DNA from: Microbacterium sp. 5K110
GTDB lineage: Bacteria > Actinomycetota > Actinomycetes > Actinomycetales > Microbacteriaceae
DNA length: 48,914 nucleotides
Reading direction: 5' to 3'
Assembly: GCF_005774735.1 (NCBI RefSeq)
Contig: NZ_VBUM01000014.1
Coordinates: 1 to 48,914 of the forward strand
Shown here: in pieces, positions 9,441 through 18,490 of the stretch
How positions within the stretch are numbered: position 1 is the first letter of the stretch
Layout: each line of letters begins with the position of its first letter
Program-made: the position numbers and the translations under genes
Notes under the pieces: generated by a model
Told to the model about the DNA's origin: nothing
Seen by the model: the letters and a program-made list of their open reading frames with translations, nothing else
Databases searched by the model: none

Positions 9441-10954
9441 CCCACGTCATCGTCGTCGGCAGCGGCATCGCGGGGCTCACCGCCGCCCTGCACGCCGCCG
9501 AACGCGGATGCCGGGTCACGGTGGTCACCAAAGGCGCGCTGGCCGACACCAACACGCGCTGGGCGCAGGGCGGGATCGCCGCCGTCACCGGCGCGGACGA
9601 CTCGCTCGCCTCGCACGCCGCCGACACGATCACCGCGGGCGCGGGCCTGGGCGACCGTGACGCCGTGGAGACGCTCGTCGCGGAAGGCCCCACCCGCATC
9701 GCCGAGCTGGTCCGGCGGGGCGTCGCCTTCGACCGCGGAGCCGACGGCGACTTCGCCCGGGGCCTCGAAGCGGCGCACGCGCGTCCCCGCGTGCTGCACG
9801 CCGGCGGGGATGCCACGGGGGCGGCGATCCAGTCGGCCCTGGGGGCGGCCGCGCGCGCGATGACCCTCGACGTGCGCGAGCACACCGTCCTGCGCGATCT
9901 CGTCGTCGAGGGCGGCCGAGTCGTCGGCATCGACGTCGAGTCGGGCGGCGTGCGCCGACGCCTCCGCGCGGACGCCGTCATCCTGGCCACCGGGGGTGCC
10001 GGACAGCTCTACGCCCACACGACCAATCCGGCCTCGGCCACCGGCGACGGGATCGCTGCGGCCCTGCGCGCCGGCGCCGCCGTGGCGGATCTCGAATTCG
10101 TGCAGTTCCACCCCACCGCCCTCGCCGTGGGCGAGGCGTTCCTGGTCTCCGAGGCGGTGCGCGGGGACGGTGCCGTGCTGGTCGACGACGCGGGGCGCCG
10201 GTTCGCCTTCGACGCGCACCCCGACGGCGAACTTGCCCCGCGTGACGTCGTGGCCCGTGCCAATGCTCGCGCGATGGCGGCCCAGGGCGGCCGCCCCGTC
10301 CGGCTGGACGCGACCGGTCTCGGCGCCGCGCGCCTGGCTCAACGCTTCCCCACGATCGACGCCGCCGTGCGGGCGCGGGGCCTGGACTGGTCGCGGGAGC
10401 CGATCCCCGTCACCCCCGCCGCGCACTACTTCATGGGGGGTGTCGTGACCGACCTCGACGGGCGGACCACGATGCCCGGTCTCTACGCCGTGGGCGAGAC
10501 CGCGCGCACCGGCGTGCACGGCGCGAACCGGCTGGCATCCAACTCCCTCCTCGAGGGCGCCGTGTTCGGCGCCCGCGCGGGAGAAGCCGCCGCGTCGGAC
10601 ACCGCATGGCCGAACGTCGACGCCCCCGCCGCCGTTCCGCTCGCCGCCGTCGCCCCGGCGGCGGACGCGCCGCCGTTCTCGCGCCCGGCACTGCAGCAGC
10701 TCATGTGGGACGACGCCGGACTCGTCCGCGACGACGCCGGTCTGCGCCGGGCCGCCGGCATCCTGGCCGCATGGAGCGCCGACACGCGCCCCCGCGGCGC
10801 CGAGGACGACGCCCTGCTCCTGCTGGCGCGGCACGTCGTGGCGGCCGCGCTCGCGCGCACCGTCTCGGTCGGCGCGCACTTCCGCTCGGACGAGGCCTCC
10901 TCGTCGCCCACCGCCGTATCCGTCCCTGCCACCCAGGAGGCCTTCGCATGCTGA
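9437..10954 (+). CDS. nadB: L-aspartate oxidase
   Basis: 505-residue FAD enzyme that oxidises L-aspartate to iminoaspartate for NadA. The FAD dinucleotide-binding motif is VVGSGIAGL (6-14). The fumarate-reductase/aspartate-oxidase blocks NTRWAQGGIAAV, HPTAL and HYFMGGVVTD, and the FAD-contacting GLYAVGETARTGVHGANRLASNSLLEG region, are intact. Start and stop overlap nadA and nadC by 4 and 7 bases. The related C. glutamicum operon lacks nadB, so this organism appears to encode the full aspartate route in one operon. Confidence 0.96.
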   Translation: MTHVIVVGSGIAGLTAALHAAERGCRVTVVTKGALADTNTRWAQGGIAAVTGADDSLASHAADTITAGAGLGDRDAVETLVAEGPTRIAELVRRGVAFDRGADGDFARGLEAAHARPRVLHAGGDATGAAIQSALGAAARAMTLDVREHTVLRDLVVEGGRVVGIDVESGGVRRRLRADAVILATGGAGQLYAHTTNPASATGDGIAAALRAGAAVADLEFVQFHPTALAVGEAFLVSEAVRGDGAVLVDDAGRRFAFDAHPDGELAPRDVVARANARAMAAQGGRPVRLDATGLGAARLAQRFPTIDAAVRARGLDWSREPIPVTPAAHYFMGGVVTDLDGRTTMPGLYAVGETARTGVHGANRLASNSLLEGAVFGARAGEAAASDTAWPNVDAPAAVPLAAVAPAADAPPFSRPALQQLMWDDAGLVRDDAGLRRAAGILAAWSADTRPRGAEDDALLLLARHVVAAALARTVSVGAHFRSDEASSSPTAVSVPATQEAFAC

Positions 10955-11805
10955 CCCGCGCCGCGATCGACCGCGTCGTCACCGCCGCCCTCGAAGAGGA
11001 CGCCCCGTGGGGGGACCTCACGAGCGAGACCCTCATCCCGGCCGGCGCGACGGCCCGCGCCGAGCTCGTGGCCCGAGAGATCGGCGTGTTCAGCGGGAGT
11101 GACGTGTTCCGGGCCGCCTTCACGCTGACCGACCCCACCATCGGGGTCGAGGTGCGCGTCGCCGACGGCGCGGAGTTCGTCCCGGGCGAAGTCCTCGCCG
11201 TGGTGTCCGGGCCCGCGCGCGGCGTGCTCACCGCAGAGCGCATCGGCTTGAACTTCGTGCAGCGCATGTCGGGGATCGCCTCACTGACGAGCCGCTACGT
11301 CGCCGCGGTGGCCCACACCGGCGCCCGCATCGTCGACACCCGCAAGACGACTCCCGGGCTGCGCGCGATCGAGCGCCAAGCCGTCCGCGACGGCGGAGGG
11401 CACAACCACCGCTTCTCCCTCTCGGACGCGGTCATGGCCAAGGACAACCACCTCGCCGTGCTCGCTGCCAGCGGGATGCCGCTGACGCAAGCCCTCGAGA
11501 GCGCGATCGCGCGGCTGCCGCACACCACCCACGTCGAGGTCGAGGTCGACCGTCTCGACCAGATCGACGCGGTGCTCGCGGCGGGCGTCGACACGATCAT
11601 GCTCGACAACTTCTCGCTCGACGACCTGCGCGCCGGGGTCGAGAAGATCGCCGGGAGCGCCGTGGTCGAGGCCTCGGGAGGAGTGACGCTCGACACCGTG
11701 CGCGCGATCGCCGAGACCGGCGTCGACGTCATCTCCGTCGGCGCGCTCACCCACTCCGCGCCGGCACTCGACCTCGGTCTCGACATCCGCATCCGCACGA
11801 CGTGA
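10948..11805 (+). CDS. nadC: Nicotinate-nucleotide pyrophosphorylase (carboxylating)
   Basis: 285-residue quinolinate phosphoribosyltransferase, converting quinolinate and PRPP to nicotinate mononucleotide and CO2. Conserved blocks are EDAPWGDLTSE at the N-terminus, VDTRKTTPGLR, GGGHNHRFSLSDAVMAKDNH and, near the C-terminus, EASGGV. A strong AGGAGG (10935-10940) seven bases before the ATG fixes the start inside the end of nadB. Its stop overlaps the GTG of the next gene. Confidence 0.97.
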   Translation: MLTRAAIDRVVTAALEEDAPWGDLTSETLIPAGATARAELVAREIGVFSGSDVFRAAFTLTDPTIGVEVRVADGAEFVPGEVLAVVSGPARGVLTAERIGLNFVQRMSGIASLTSRYVAAVAHTGARIVDTRKTTPGLRAIERQAVRDGGGHNHRFSLSDAVMAKDNHLAVLAASGMPLTQALESAIARLPHTTHVEVEVDRLDQIDAVLAAGVDTIMLDNFSLDDLRAGVEKIAGSAVVEASGGVTLDTVRAIAETGVDVISVGALTHSAPALDLGLDIRIRTT

Positions 11806-12941
11806 GCCTGTACCTCGACAACGCCGCGACGACCCCGGTCCGCCCCGAGGTCGTCGACGCGATGGCGCCGTACCTCACCCGCTGGTTCGGCAACCCGTCG
11901 AGCCACCACGAGGTCGGCGAAGCCGCGGCATCCGCTCTCGACGACGCCCGCGCGCGCGTCGCGGGCGTCCTCGGGATGCGACCCGGCGACATCGTGTTCA
12001 CTTCGGGGGGCACCGAGTCGAACAACACCGCGATCAAGGGGCTCGTGCTCGGTGTCCTCCCCCGCGGCAAGCGGCACCTGGTGACCACGGCGATCGAGCA
12101 TGAGTCGGTGCTCGCCTCTGCCGACTACCTCGCGCGGCTCCACGGCGTCGACGTGACCCACGCCCCCGTCGATGGCACGGGACTCCTCGACCCCGACGAC
12201 CTCGCCGCGGCGCTCCGCGACGACACGGCCCTCGTCAGCATCGGATACGCCAACAACGAAGTCGGCACGGTTCAGGATGCCGCGACCCTCGCCGCGGTCG
12301 CACGGGAGCGGGGCGTCCCCCTGCACCTCGACGCCGTCCAGGCCGCGGGGTGGCTGCCGCTGTCCGGGCTCGGCGCGGACGCCCTCACGATCGCGGGGCA
12401 CAAGATCGGCGCCCCGAAGGGCACCGGAATCCTCGCCGTCCGTGGACGCCTGCCGCTCGAACCGCTGCTGCACGGCGGCGGACAGGAACGCGGACGCCGC
12501 TCCGGAACGCCGGACGTGGCCGGTGCCGTCGCGATCGCCACGGCACTGTCGCTCGCCGAGGCCGAACGCGCTGCGGAGGCCGCACGTGTCACGGATCTGC
12601 GCGACACGTTCATCGCCCGAGTGCTGCACGCCGTTCCCGGCGCCCGTCTGACCGGCCACCCGACGCGGCGGCTTCCCGGGACCGCGAGCTTCGTTTTCCC
12701 CGGCATCAACGGCGAGACCGTGCTGCTCGAACTCGAACGCCGCGGCATCGTCTCGTCGAGCGGGTCGGCGTGCGCGGCGGGCAGCGACGAGGCGTCGCAC
12801 GTGCTGCTCGCCCTGGGCATCGACGCGGACGACGCCCGCACCGCCGTGCGGTTCACGCTGCCGCACGGGCTGACGCGGAATCTCGACGTCGTGGCAACCG
12901 CCGTCGCCGAGGCGGTCGCCGCCGTAAGATCGCGCGGGTGA
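11802..12941 (+). CDS. nadS: NadS-type cysteine desulfurase (NifS family)
   Basis: 379-residue class V aminotransferase-fold enzyme. The PLP lysine is K201 in IAGHKIGAPKG, and the persulfide-forming cysteine is C324 in SSGSACAAGS. Placement at the end of the NAD operon matches nadS of Corynebacterium, which supplies sulfur for the NadA iron-sulfur cluster. A housekeeping NifS/IscS role cannot be excluded from sequence alone. The start is GTG, overlapping the nadC stop (GTGA), with family N-terminus SLYLDNAATTP. Confidence 0.93.
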   Translation: MSLYLDNAATTPVRPEVVDAMAPYLTRWFGNPSSHHEVGEAAASALDDARARVAGVLGMRPGDIVFTSGGTESNNTAIKGLVLGVLPRGKRHLVTTAIEHESVLASADYLARLHGVDVTHAPVDGTGLLDPDDLAAALRDDTALVSIGYANNEVGTVQDAATLAAVARERGVPLHLDAVQAAGWLPLSGLGADALTIAGHKIGAPKGTGILAVRGRLPLEPLLHGGGQERGRRSGTPDVAGAVAIATALSLAEAERAAEAARVTDLRDTFIARVLHAVPGARLTGHPTRRLPGTASFVFPGINGETVLLELERRGIVSSSGSACAAGSDEASHVLLALGIDADDARTAVRFTLPHGLTRNLDVVATAVAEAVAAVRSRG

Positions 12942-13834
12942 CTTCCCCCGCGATCACCGTGATCGTCCCCGGTCGCGACGTCGAGGAGTTCGCGCTCGAG
13001 GCGCTGCGCTCGCTCGAGGCGCAGACCCACCCGCGCTGGACCGCCGTCCTCGTCGATGACGCCTCGGTCGACGGCACCCGGGGGATCTTCGCCGACGCCG
13101 CCGCGGCCGACCCGCGCTTCCGCGTCGTCCGGCATCCCGAACCGCGAGGACTCGGGGCCGCCCGCAACACCGGGCTCTCGCTCGTCGAGACGCCCTTCCT
13201 CGCGTTCCTCGACGCCGACGACCGCATGCGTCCGGACGCCCTGGAACGACTCGCCGCGACCCTGGAGGACTCCGGCAGCGACTTCGTCGTCGGCGCCTAC
13301 GTGCGCCTGCGACCGGATGCCGACGGCCCGGGCTACACCGCCGGGGCCGTCCAGCCCTGGGTGACGGCGGCCACCGATCCCGCCCGGCGCGCGACGACGC
13401 TCGCGCAGCACCCCGCGGCATCCGGGAACATCGTCGCGTGGTCCAAGCTCAGCCGGACCGCGTTCTGGCGCGCGCACGACCTGCGCTTCCCCGAGGGTCG
13501 CTACTACGAGGATCAGGTCGTCGCGCAGCGGATGTACACGCTCGCGACCGCCTTCGACGTCGTCCCCGACGTCGTGGTGGAGTGGCGGGAGCGGCGCGAC
13601 CGGAGTTCGATCACGCAGCGTCTGAGCGAGGTGGACGTGCTGCGCGACTACCTCGAGGCGCTCGGTGAGGGCATCGCCCTGCTGCGCGCGGCGGGAGCCG
13701 ACGCGGCCGTGGCCGAACGCGGGCGACTCATCCGCACCCTCGATCTGCCGCCGCTGCTGCGCCTCGCCGAGACGCACCCCGACCCGACCTACCGCATCGC
13801 GCTCGAGGCGTTCCTCGAGACGCTGCCGGCGTAG
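12938..13834 (+). CDS. Family 2 glycosyltransferase
   Basis: 298-residue GT-A fold glycosyltransferase. The N-terminus ITVIVPGRDVEEFALEALRSLEAQTH, the nucleotide-binding VDDASVDGT and the metal-binding FLDADDRM (DxD-like) are typical of GT2. The acceptor is unknown; cell-wall or exopolysaccharide glycans are likely for this class. The GTG start overlaps the nadS stop, yet TAAGAT (12925-12930) lies seven bases before it, so the gene may also be transcribed separately as a leaderless mRNA. It probably has no role in NAD synthesis. Confidence 0.88.
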   Translation: MTSPAITVIVPGRDVEEFALEALRSLEAQTHPRWTAVLVDDASVDGTRGIFADAAAADPRFRVVRHPEPRGLGAARNTGLSLVETPFLAFLDADDRMRPDALERLAATLEDSGSDFVVGAYVRLRPDADGPGYTAGAVQPWVTAATDPARRATTLAQHPAASGNIVAWSKLSRTAFWRAHDLRFPEGRYYEDQVVAQRMYTLATAFDVVPDVVVEWRERRDRSSITQRLSEVDVLRDYLEALGEGIALLRAAGADAAVAERGRLIRTLDLPPLLRLAETHPDPTYRIALEAFLETLPA

Positions 13835-13867
13835 CGAACCGGCCGCGCGTCGACGCGGCCGAGGCCG

Positions 13868-15811
13868 TCACGTCGGCGACTGGTCCGCGCGTCGCGTGAC
13901 CAGCGCCGGCCGCTCGAGGTCGGCGCGGTCGTGCTCCTCCTCGGTGAGGACGAACGACGCCGCCATCTGCTCCGCGGCCAGACCCGTGTACAGGCCGCCC
14001 GCGGCGAGGAGCTCGGCGTGCGTCCCGGACTCGACGATGCGGCCCGCATCGACGACATGGATGCGATCGGCTCCGACGACGGTCGACAGCCGATGCGCGA
14101 TCGACAGGGTCGTGCGACCGTGCGACGCCGTCTCGAGAGCCTCTTGCACGATGCGCTCGGAGACGGTGTCCAGCGCGCTGGTGGCCTCGTCGAGCAGCAG
14201 CACGGGCGGGTCCTTCAGGAGCACCCGCGCGATCGCGATGCGCTGCTTCTCCCCACCCGACAGGCGGTAGCCGCGCTCGCCGACGATCGTGTCGTAGCCG
14301 TCCTCGAAACCGGCGATGACGTGGTGGATGTTCGCCGCGCGGCACGCCGCCTCGATCTCGGCATCCGTCGCCTCGGGCTTGGCGTAGCGGAGGTTCTCGC
14401 GCACCGTCGCGTGGAACAGATACGTCTCTTGCGAGACAATGCCGATGTTGTCGATGATCGATGCGCGCTCGAGGGCCCGCACGTCGGTTCCCGAGAACAG
14501 CACCGCCCCGGCGCTGGCCTCGTACATGCGCGGGGTGAGGTACAGGATCGTCGTCTTGCCCGCGCCCGAGGGCCCGACGAAGGCGACGTGCTGACCGGGC
14601 TCGACGACGAACGAGACCCCACCGAGGGTCGGACGCGCATGGTCGGGGGCGTCGGGGTAGCGGAAGACGACGTCGCGGAACTCCACGCGTCCCACGGGAC
14701 CCGGCGCCGCCGAGACGGGGATCGCCTCGGGCGCATCGGCGATCGCCGGCTTCAGGTCGAGGTATTCGAAGATGCGGGCGAACAGCGCCGACGAGGTCTG
14801 CACGTCGAGGGCGACGCGCATGAGCCCCATGAGCGGCATGAGCAAGCGCGCCTGCACCGTGGTGAACGCGACGATCGTGCCCGCCGTGAGCGTCCCTGCT
14901 CCGCTGCCGACGAGCAGCCCCGCGACGAGGTAGATGATGGCCGGGACGCTCGCCATGATGACCTGCACGACCGCGAAGAAACGCTGACCGCTCATCGCCT
15001 GACGCACCTGCAGGCGCACCTGGTTGGCGTTCTCGGCGTCGTATCGCGCGGACTCCGTGCGCTGACGGTTGAACGACTTCGACAGCAGGATGCCGGACAC
15101 GCTCAGCGTCTCTTGCGTGATGGCCGACAGCTCGGACAGGGACTCCTGCGTCTGCGCCGCGATACGCGCGCGCACCTGCCCGACCCGTCGCTGCACGAGC
15201 ACGAGGATCGGCATGATGACCACCGCGATGAGGGTCAGCCGCCAGTCGATCAGGATCATCGCCACGAGCGAGGCCACCACCGTGACCGAATTGCCGAGGA
15301 TGCTGGTGACCGTGTTCGTCAGCACGCCCGAGACCCCGCCGACGTCGTTCTGCAGACGCGACTGGATGACACCGGTCTTGGTGCGAGTGAAGAAGCCGAG
15401 CTCCATCGCCTGCAGGTGGTCGAACAAGCGCACACGCAGATCGCCCGTCACCCGATTGCCGACCGTCGCCGTGAACCACGTCTGCGCGACGCCCAGCCCG
15501 CCCGAGATCAGGAAGAGCCCGATCATCGCCGCCACGAGACCGGCCAGCAGTCTCAGGTCCACCGGAGAACCGTCGACGGGGAAGAGCGCGTCGTCGAAGA
15601 TCCGCTGCACCAGCAGCGGCGGGATCACCGCGACCGCCGCCCCCACCACGACGAGCACGACCGTGACCGCGATGCGGGCCCGATAGGGGCGGAAGAGTGA
15701 GGCGACCCGCCGCCCCAGGTCGGGAACGCGCGGCGCCTCGGCGTTGCGCTGCCGTTGGGTTTCCGCGTACACGCCGCGGAACATGCTGCCACCCGTGCCG
15801 CCCATGCTCAT
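13868..15811 (-). CDS. ABC transporter, fused permease and ATPase (multidrug/lipid exporter type)
   Basis: 647-residue half-transporter of the ABCB/MsbA class. After a cytoplasmic N-terminus of about 50 residues come about six transmembrane helices (roughly 55-345), then the nucleotide-binding domain with Walker A GPSGAGKTT, signature LSGGEKQR, Walker B VLLLDEATS and the H-loop SIAHRLS. It should act as a homodimer exporting hydrophobic compounds; the substrate is unknown. The ATG at 15811 is supported by TAGGCT (plus 15819-15824) seven bases upstream, a leaderless signature. It converges on the glycosyltransferase gene. Confidence 0.9.
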   Translation of the reverse strand: MSMGGTGGSMFRGVYAETQRQRNAEAPRVPDLGRRVASLFRPYRARIAVTVVLVVVGAAVAVIPPLLVQRIFDDALFPVDGSPVDLRLLAGLVAAMIGLFLISGGLGVAQTWFTATVGNRVTGDLRVRLFDHLQAMELGFFTRTKTGVIQSRLQNDVGGVSGVLTNTVTSILGNSVTVVASLVAMILIDWRLTLIAVVIMPILVLVQRRVGQVRARIAAQTQESLSELSAITQETLSVSGILLSKSFNRQRTESARYDAENANQVRLQVRQAMSGQRFFAVVQVIMASVPAIIYLVAGLLVGSGAGTLTAGTIVAFTTVQARLLMPLMGLMRVALDVQTSSALFARIFEYLDLKPAIADAPEAIPVSAAPGPVGRVEFRDVVFRYPDAPDHARPTLGGVSFVVEPGQHVAFVGPSGAGKTTILYLTPRMYEASAGAVLFSGTDVRALERASIIDNIGIVSQETYLFHATVRENLRYAKPEATDAEIEAACRAANIHHVIAGFEDGYDTIVGERGYRLSGGEKQRIAIARVLLKDPPVLLLDEATSALDTVSERIVQEALETASHGRTTLSIAHRLSTVVGADRIHVVDAGRIVESGTHAELLAAGGLYTGLAAEQMAASFVLTEEEHDRADLERPALVTRRADQSPT

Positions 15812-15981
15812 GCCGGTCAGCCTACGTCCGGCCGCCGACACGGCGGCGCTCAGGGCCCGGACATCACGGCACGCTAGGATCAGGCACGCGCTGTCGTCGC
15901 CTCCGACCGCCTCGACCCGTTTCCCGCTCGCCGGGAATACGCGCCCGCTTCGCGCCGTTACCTCCGAAGCTCGTCGCCTTC

Positions 15982-17505
15982 GTGACGCCTGGACGCCTGC
16001 CCCGATTGGACCCCGCCTTGGCCGCCACCACCGGAACCTCCACCGCCCCGCCCACATCGGCCTCGGGTGTCACCGCCGAACAGAGCCGCGTCATCTGGCT
16101 CCTGCTCATCGCGGCGTTCGTGGCGATCCTCAACGAGACCACGATGAACGTGGCGATCCCGTTCCTCATCCGCGACCTGGGCATCACCGCCGTCGCCGCC
16201 CAGTGGCTGACCACCGCTTTCATGCTGACGATGGCCGTCGTCATCCCCATCACGGGCTTCCTCCTGCAGCGCTTCACCACACGCCAGGTGTTCGTCGCCG
16301 CGATGACACTGTTCTCGGCCGGAACGCTCGTGGCGTTCCTCTCCCCCGGTTTCGAGCTGCTCGTCGTCGCCCGCGTCATCCAGGCCTCCGGCACCGCGAT
16401 CATGCTGCCGCTGCTGATGACGACGATCATGACGATCGTGCCGCCGCAGCAACGCGGCCGCATGATGGGGCGCGTCAGCATCGTCATGGCCCTCGCCCCC
16501 GCGATCGGACCCACGATGTCGGGTCTGGTGCTGCAGTCGCTCGGCTGGCACTGGATCTTCGGGATCGTCCTCCCGATCGCCCTCGTCGCGCTGTTCGTCG
16601 GCGCTCGGTGGATCCACAACCTCGGCGAGACCCGCAAGGCCCCCATCGATGTCCTGTCCGTGATCCTCTCGGCCTTCGGCTTCGGTGGACTGGTGTTCGG
16701 CCTCAGCCAGATCGGCGGCGGACACGGTGCCGGAGCCGATGCCGCCGCCGCCCAGTCGGCGTCGACCGTGACCCTCGTCGTCTCGCTCGTCGTCGGCGTC
16801 GCCGGCCTCACGCTCTTCGTGCTGCGTCAGCTGCGGCTTCAGAAGGGCGGAACGGCCCTGCTCGATCTGCGGGTCTTCCGCTCGCTGAACTTCTCCCTCT
16901 CGGTCACGCAGCTCGGGGTGATGTCGCTGGCGTTCTTCGGGGCGATCACGCTGCTGCCGCTCTACCTGCAGAACGTCTTGGACAAGACCCCCCTCGAGAC
17001 CGGCCTGGCCGTGCTCCCCGGGTCGCTCGCGATGGGCCTGGCCGGGCCCCTCATCGGCCGGCTCTACGACCGCTTCGGCACGCAGGTCCTCCTCGTGCCC
17101 GGCGCCGTCATCACCAGCGGCACGCTGTGGTTCTACTCCACGGTGGGGACGGACACGTCGTTCGTGCTGCTCATCGTCGCGCAGACGGTGCTGTCGATCG
17201 GCCTTGCGCTGTCGTTCACGCCCCTGTTCACGGCATCCCTCGGCTCGGTCGCGCCGCAGTTCTACTCCTACGGCTCCGCCGTGGTCGGCACCGTGCAGCA
17301 GGTCGCCGGAGCCGCCGGCATCGCCCTGCTGGTCACCGTGATGTCCTCGGTGTCCGCGTCCCACGGCGGAGGACTCGAGGCGGACGCCGCGGGAGCGCGC
17401 ATGGCGTTCATGATCGCGGCGATCGTCTCGCTGCCGCTCATCGTCGGAGCGTTCCTGATCCGCAAGCCCGCCGACCAGATCGACGGAGTCCCGCTCGCGC
17501 ACTGA
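15982..17505 (+). CDS. MFS multidrug transporter, DHA2 (14-TMS) family
   Basis: About 507 residues with a drug:H+ antiporter-2 pattern: helix 1 LLLIAAFVAILNETTMNVAIP contains the DHA2 'LDxTxxNVA'-like motif, later QWLTTAFML, and about 14 hydrophobic segments. It should export toxic organic compounds using the proton gradient. The start is uncertain. GTG 15982 gives VTPGRLPRL; TTG 16006 and TTG 16018 are alternatives, and none has a good ribosome site. TAGGAT (15875-15880) may be the -10 box, leaving a leader of about 95 bases. Divergent from the ABC exporter. Confidence 0.85.
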   Translation: MTPGRLPRLDPALAATTGTSTAPPTSASGVTAEQSRVIWLLLIAAFVAILNETTMNVAIPFLIRDLGITAVAAQWLTTAFMLTMAVVIPITGFLLQRFTTRQVFVAAMTLFSAGTLVAFLSPGFELLVVARVIQASGTAIMLPLLMTTIMTIVPPQQRGRMMGRVSIVMALAPAIGPTMSGLVLQSLGWHWIFGIVLPIALVALFVGARWIHNLGETRKAPIDVLSVILSAFGFGGLVFGLSQIGGGHGAGADAAAAQSASTVTLVVSLVVGVAGLTLFVLRQLRLQKGGTALLDLRVFRSLNFSLSVTQLGVMSLAFFGAITLLPLYLQNVLDKTPLETGLAVLPGSLAMGLAGPLIGRLYDRFGTQVLLVPGAVITSGTLWFYSTVGTDTSFVLLIVAQTVLSIGLALSFTPLFTASLGSVAPQFYSYGSAVVGTVQQVAGAAGIALLVTVMSSVSASHGGGLEADAAGARMAFMIAAIVSLPLIVGAFLIRKPADQIDGVPLAH

Positions 17506-17531
17506 GCTCGATCGGGCTCACCCGATCGAGC
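17506..17531. terminator. Bidirectional hairpin terminator
   Basis: Perfect 11-bp inverted repeat, gctcgatcggg / cccgatcgagc, with loop ctca. It starts one base after the MFS stop codon. The last codons and stop of the minus-strand small gene 17518-17652 form half of the hairpin, so it can end both transcripts. Confidence 0.75.
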
Positions 17532-17652
17532 AGGAGCCCCCCGCGCACCGATAGGTGGGAGGGGTGCGGTCGTCGTCCGAGGCCTCGGGCGTCAGAAGCG
17601 TGAGGATGGGCTTCGACGGGGTCTCGGTTTCGGGGGTGCTCTCACCGGACAT
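17518..17652 (-). CDS. Small 44-residue protein with C-terminal Cys pair
   Basis: Encodes a 44-residue peptide: an acidic, Thr/Pro-rich N-terminus (MSGESTPETETPSKPILTLL) and the tail YRCAGGSCSIG. No signal peptide or membrane segment. Support for a real gene: the minus strand has TAGCAT (plus 17660-17665) exactly seven bases before this ATG, the same leaderless signature seen at many genes here, and the stop sits in a shared terminator hairpin opposite the MFS gene. An in-frame ATG nine bases upstream would lie inside the -10 box. The CxxxxC pair could bind metal or form a disulfide. I do not recognise the family. Confidence 0.55.
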   Translation of the reverse strand: MSGESTPETETPSKPILTLLTPEASDDDRTPPTYRCAGGSCSIG

Positions 17653-17804
17653 GCGCTCCATGCTACGCCCGCGCGCAGGAACGGGGGCCGGTCGTACGCG
17701 GGACTTCCGCGGTACCCGGCGGGCACGGCATCCGCAACCCCCGTCCCGGTGTCAGGGCCTCTTCCTAGCGTGGACTGATCCCCACCCCAGCGAGAGGAGT
17801 CCCC

Positions 17805-18353
17805 ATGACGGATCTCACCGGAAAGCGCATCGCCTTCCTTCTGACCGACGGCTTCGAAGACAGCGAGCTCACCAGCCCCTGGGAGGCCGTCACCGCGGCC
17901 GGCGCCGAGGCCGTTCTGGTCTCTCCCGCAGACGGCACCGTCACCGGGGAGAAGGGTCACGAGCAGAAGGTCGACCTCCCCGTCGGTTCCGCGACGGCCG
18001 ATGACTTCCACGCACTCGTGCTGCCCGGCGGCGTCCAGAACGCCGACGACATCCGGATCGTGAAGGATGCCGTGCACTTCACGCGGGCGTTCTTCGACCA
18101 GCACAAGCCGGTCGCGGTCATCTGCCACGGCGGGTGGATCCTCACCGAGGCGGACGTGCTGAAGGGCCGCACGCTGACGAGCTACCCGACGCTGCAGACC
18201 GACCTGCGCAACGCCGGCGCCACGTGGGTCGACGAGGAGGTCCACGTCGACCAGGGCCTCGTCTCGAGCCGTAACCCCGACGACCTGCCCGCGTTCAACG
18301 CCAAGCTCGTCGAAGAGGTCGCCGAGGGAAAGCACTCCGGCCAGACGGCCTGA
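17805..18353 (+). CDS. DJ-1/PfpI family protein (YhbO/YajL-like)
   Basis: 182-residue type-1 glutamine-amidotransferase-fold protein. E18 and the nucleophile elbow C107-H108 (AVICHGGW) correspond to the DJ-1/PfpI active site. Family members are reported as stress proteins, deglycases or chaperones; older names call them intracellular proteases. A good GAGAGGAG site precedes the ATG. TAGCGT near 17767 may be the -10 box, giving a leader of about 25 bases. The gene converges with fpg and is followed by palindromic repeat copy 3. Confidence 0.92.
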   Translation: MTDLTGKRIAFLLTDGFEDSELTSPWEAVTAAGAEAVLVSPADGTVTGEKGHEQKVDLPVGSATADDFHALVLPGGVQNADDIRIVKDAVHFTRAFFDQHKPVAVICHGGWILTEADVLKGRTLTSYPTLQTDLRNAGATWVDEEVHVDQGLVSSRNPDDLPAFNAKLVEEVAEGKHSGQTA

Positions 18354-18392
18354 CCCGCACGCCGGTCCCCGCGGGCCGCGGTGCCCGCACGC

Positions 18393-18459
18393 CGAGACTG
18401 CATCCCACTGACATCCCCACTGCACGCTGCCGTGGAGTTGTCAGGCGGGTGCAGTCTCG
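18393..18459. repeat. Long palindromic repeat, copy 3
   Basis: Third copy: cgagactgcatc and gtgcagtctcg form the outer arms, actgacatccccactgca and gtggagttgtcagg the inner arms. It lies between the convergent stops of the DJ-1-like gene (18353) and fpg (18491), again where a shared transcript end is needed. Confidence 0.85.
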
Positions 18460-18490
18460 CGGTTTGGGGCGCCGCGCCCCCTCCCACCCG

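Noticed and set aside
15958..17502. 514-codon minus-strand frame opposite the MFS gene
   Set aside because: The translation is a low-complexity Asp/Glu/Arg/His-rich string, typical of antisense frames to membrane-protein genes.
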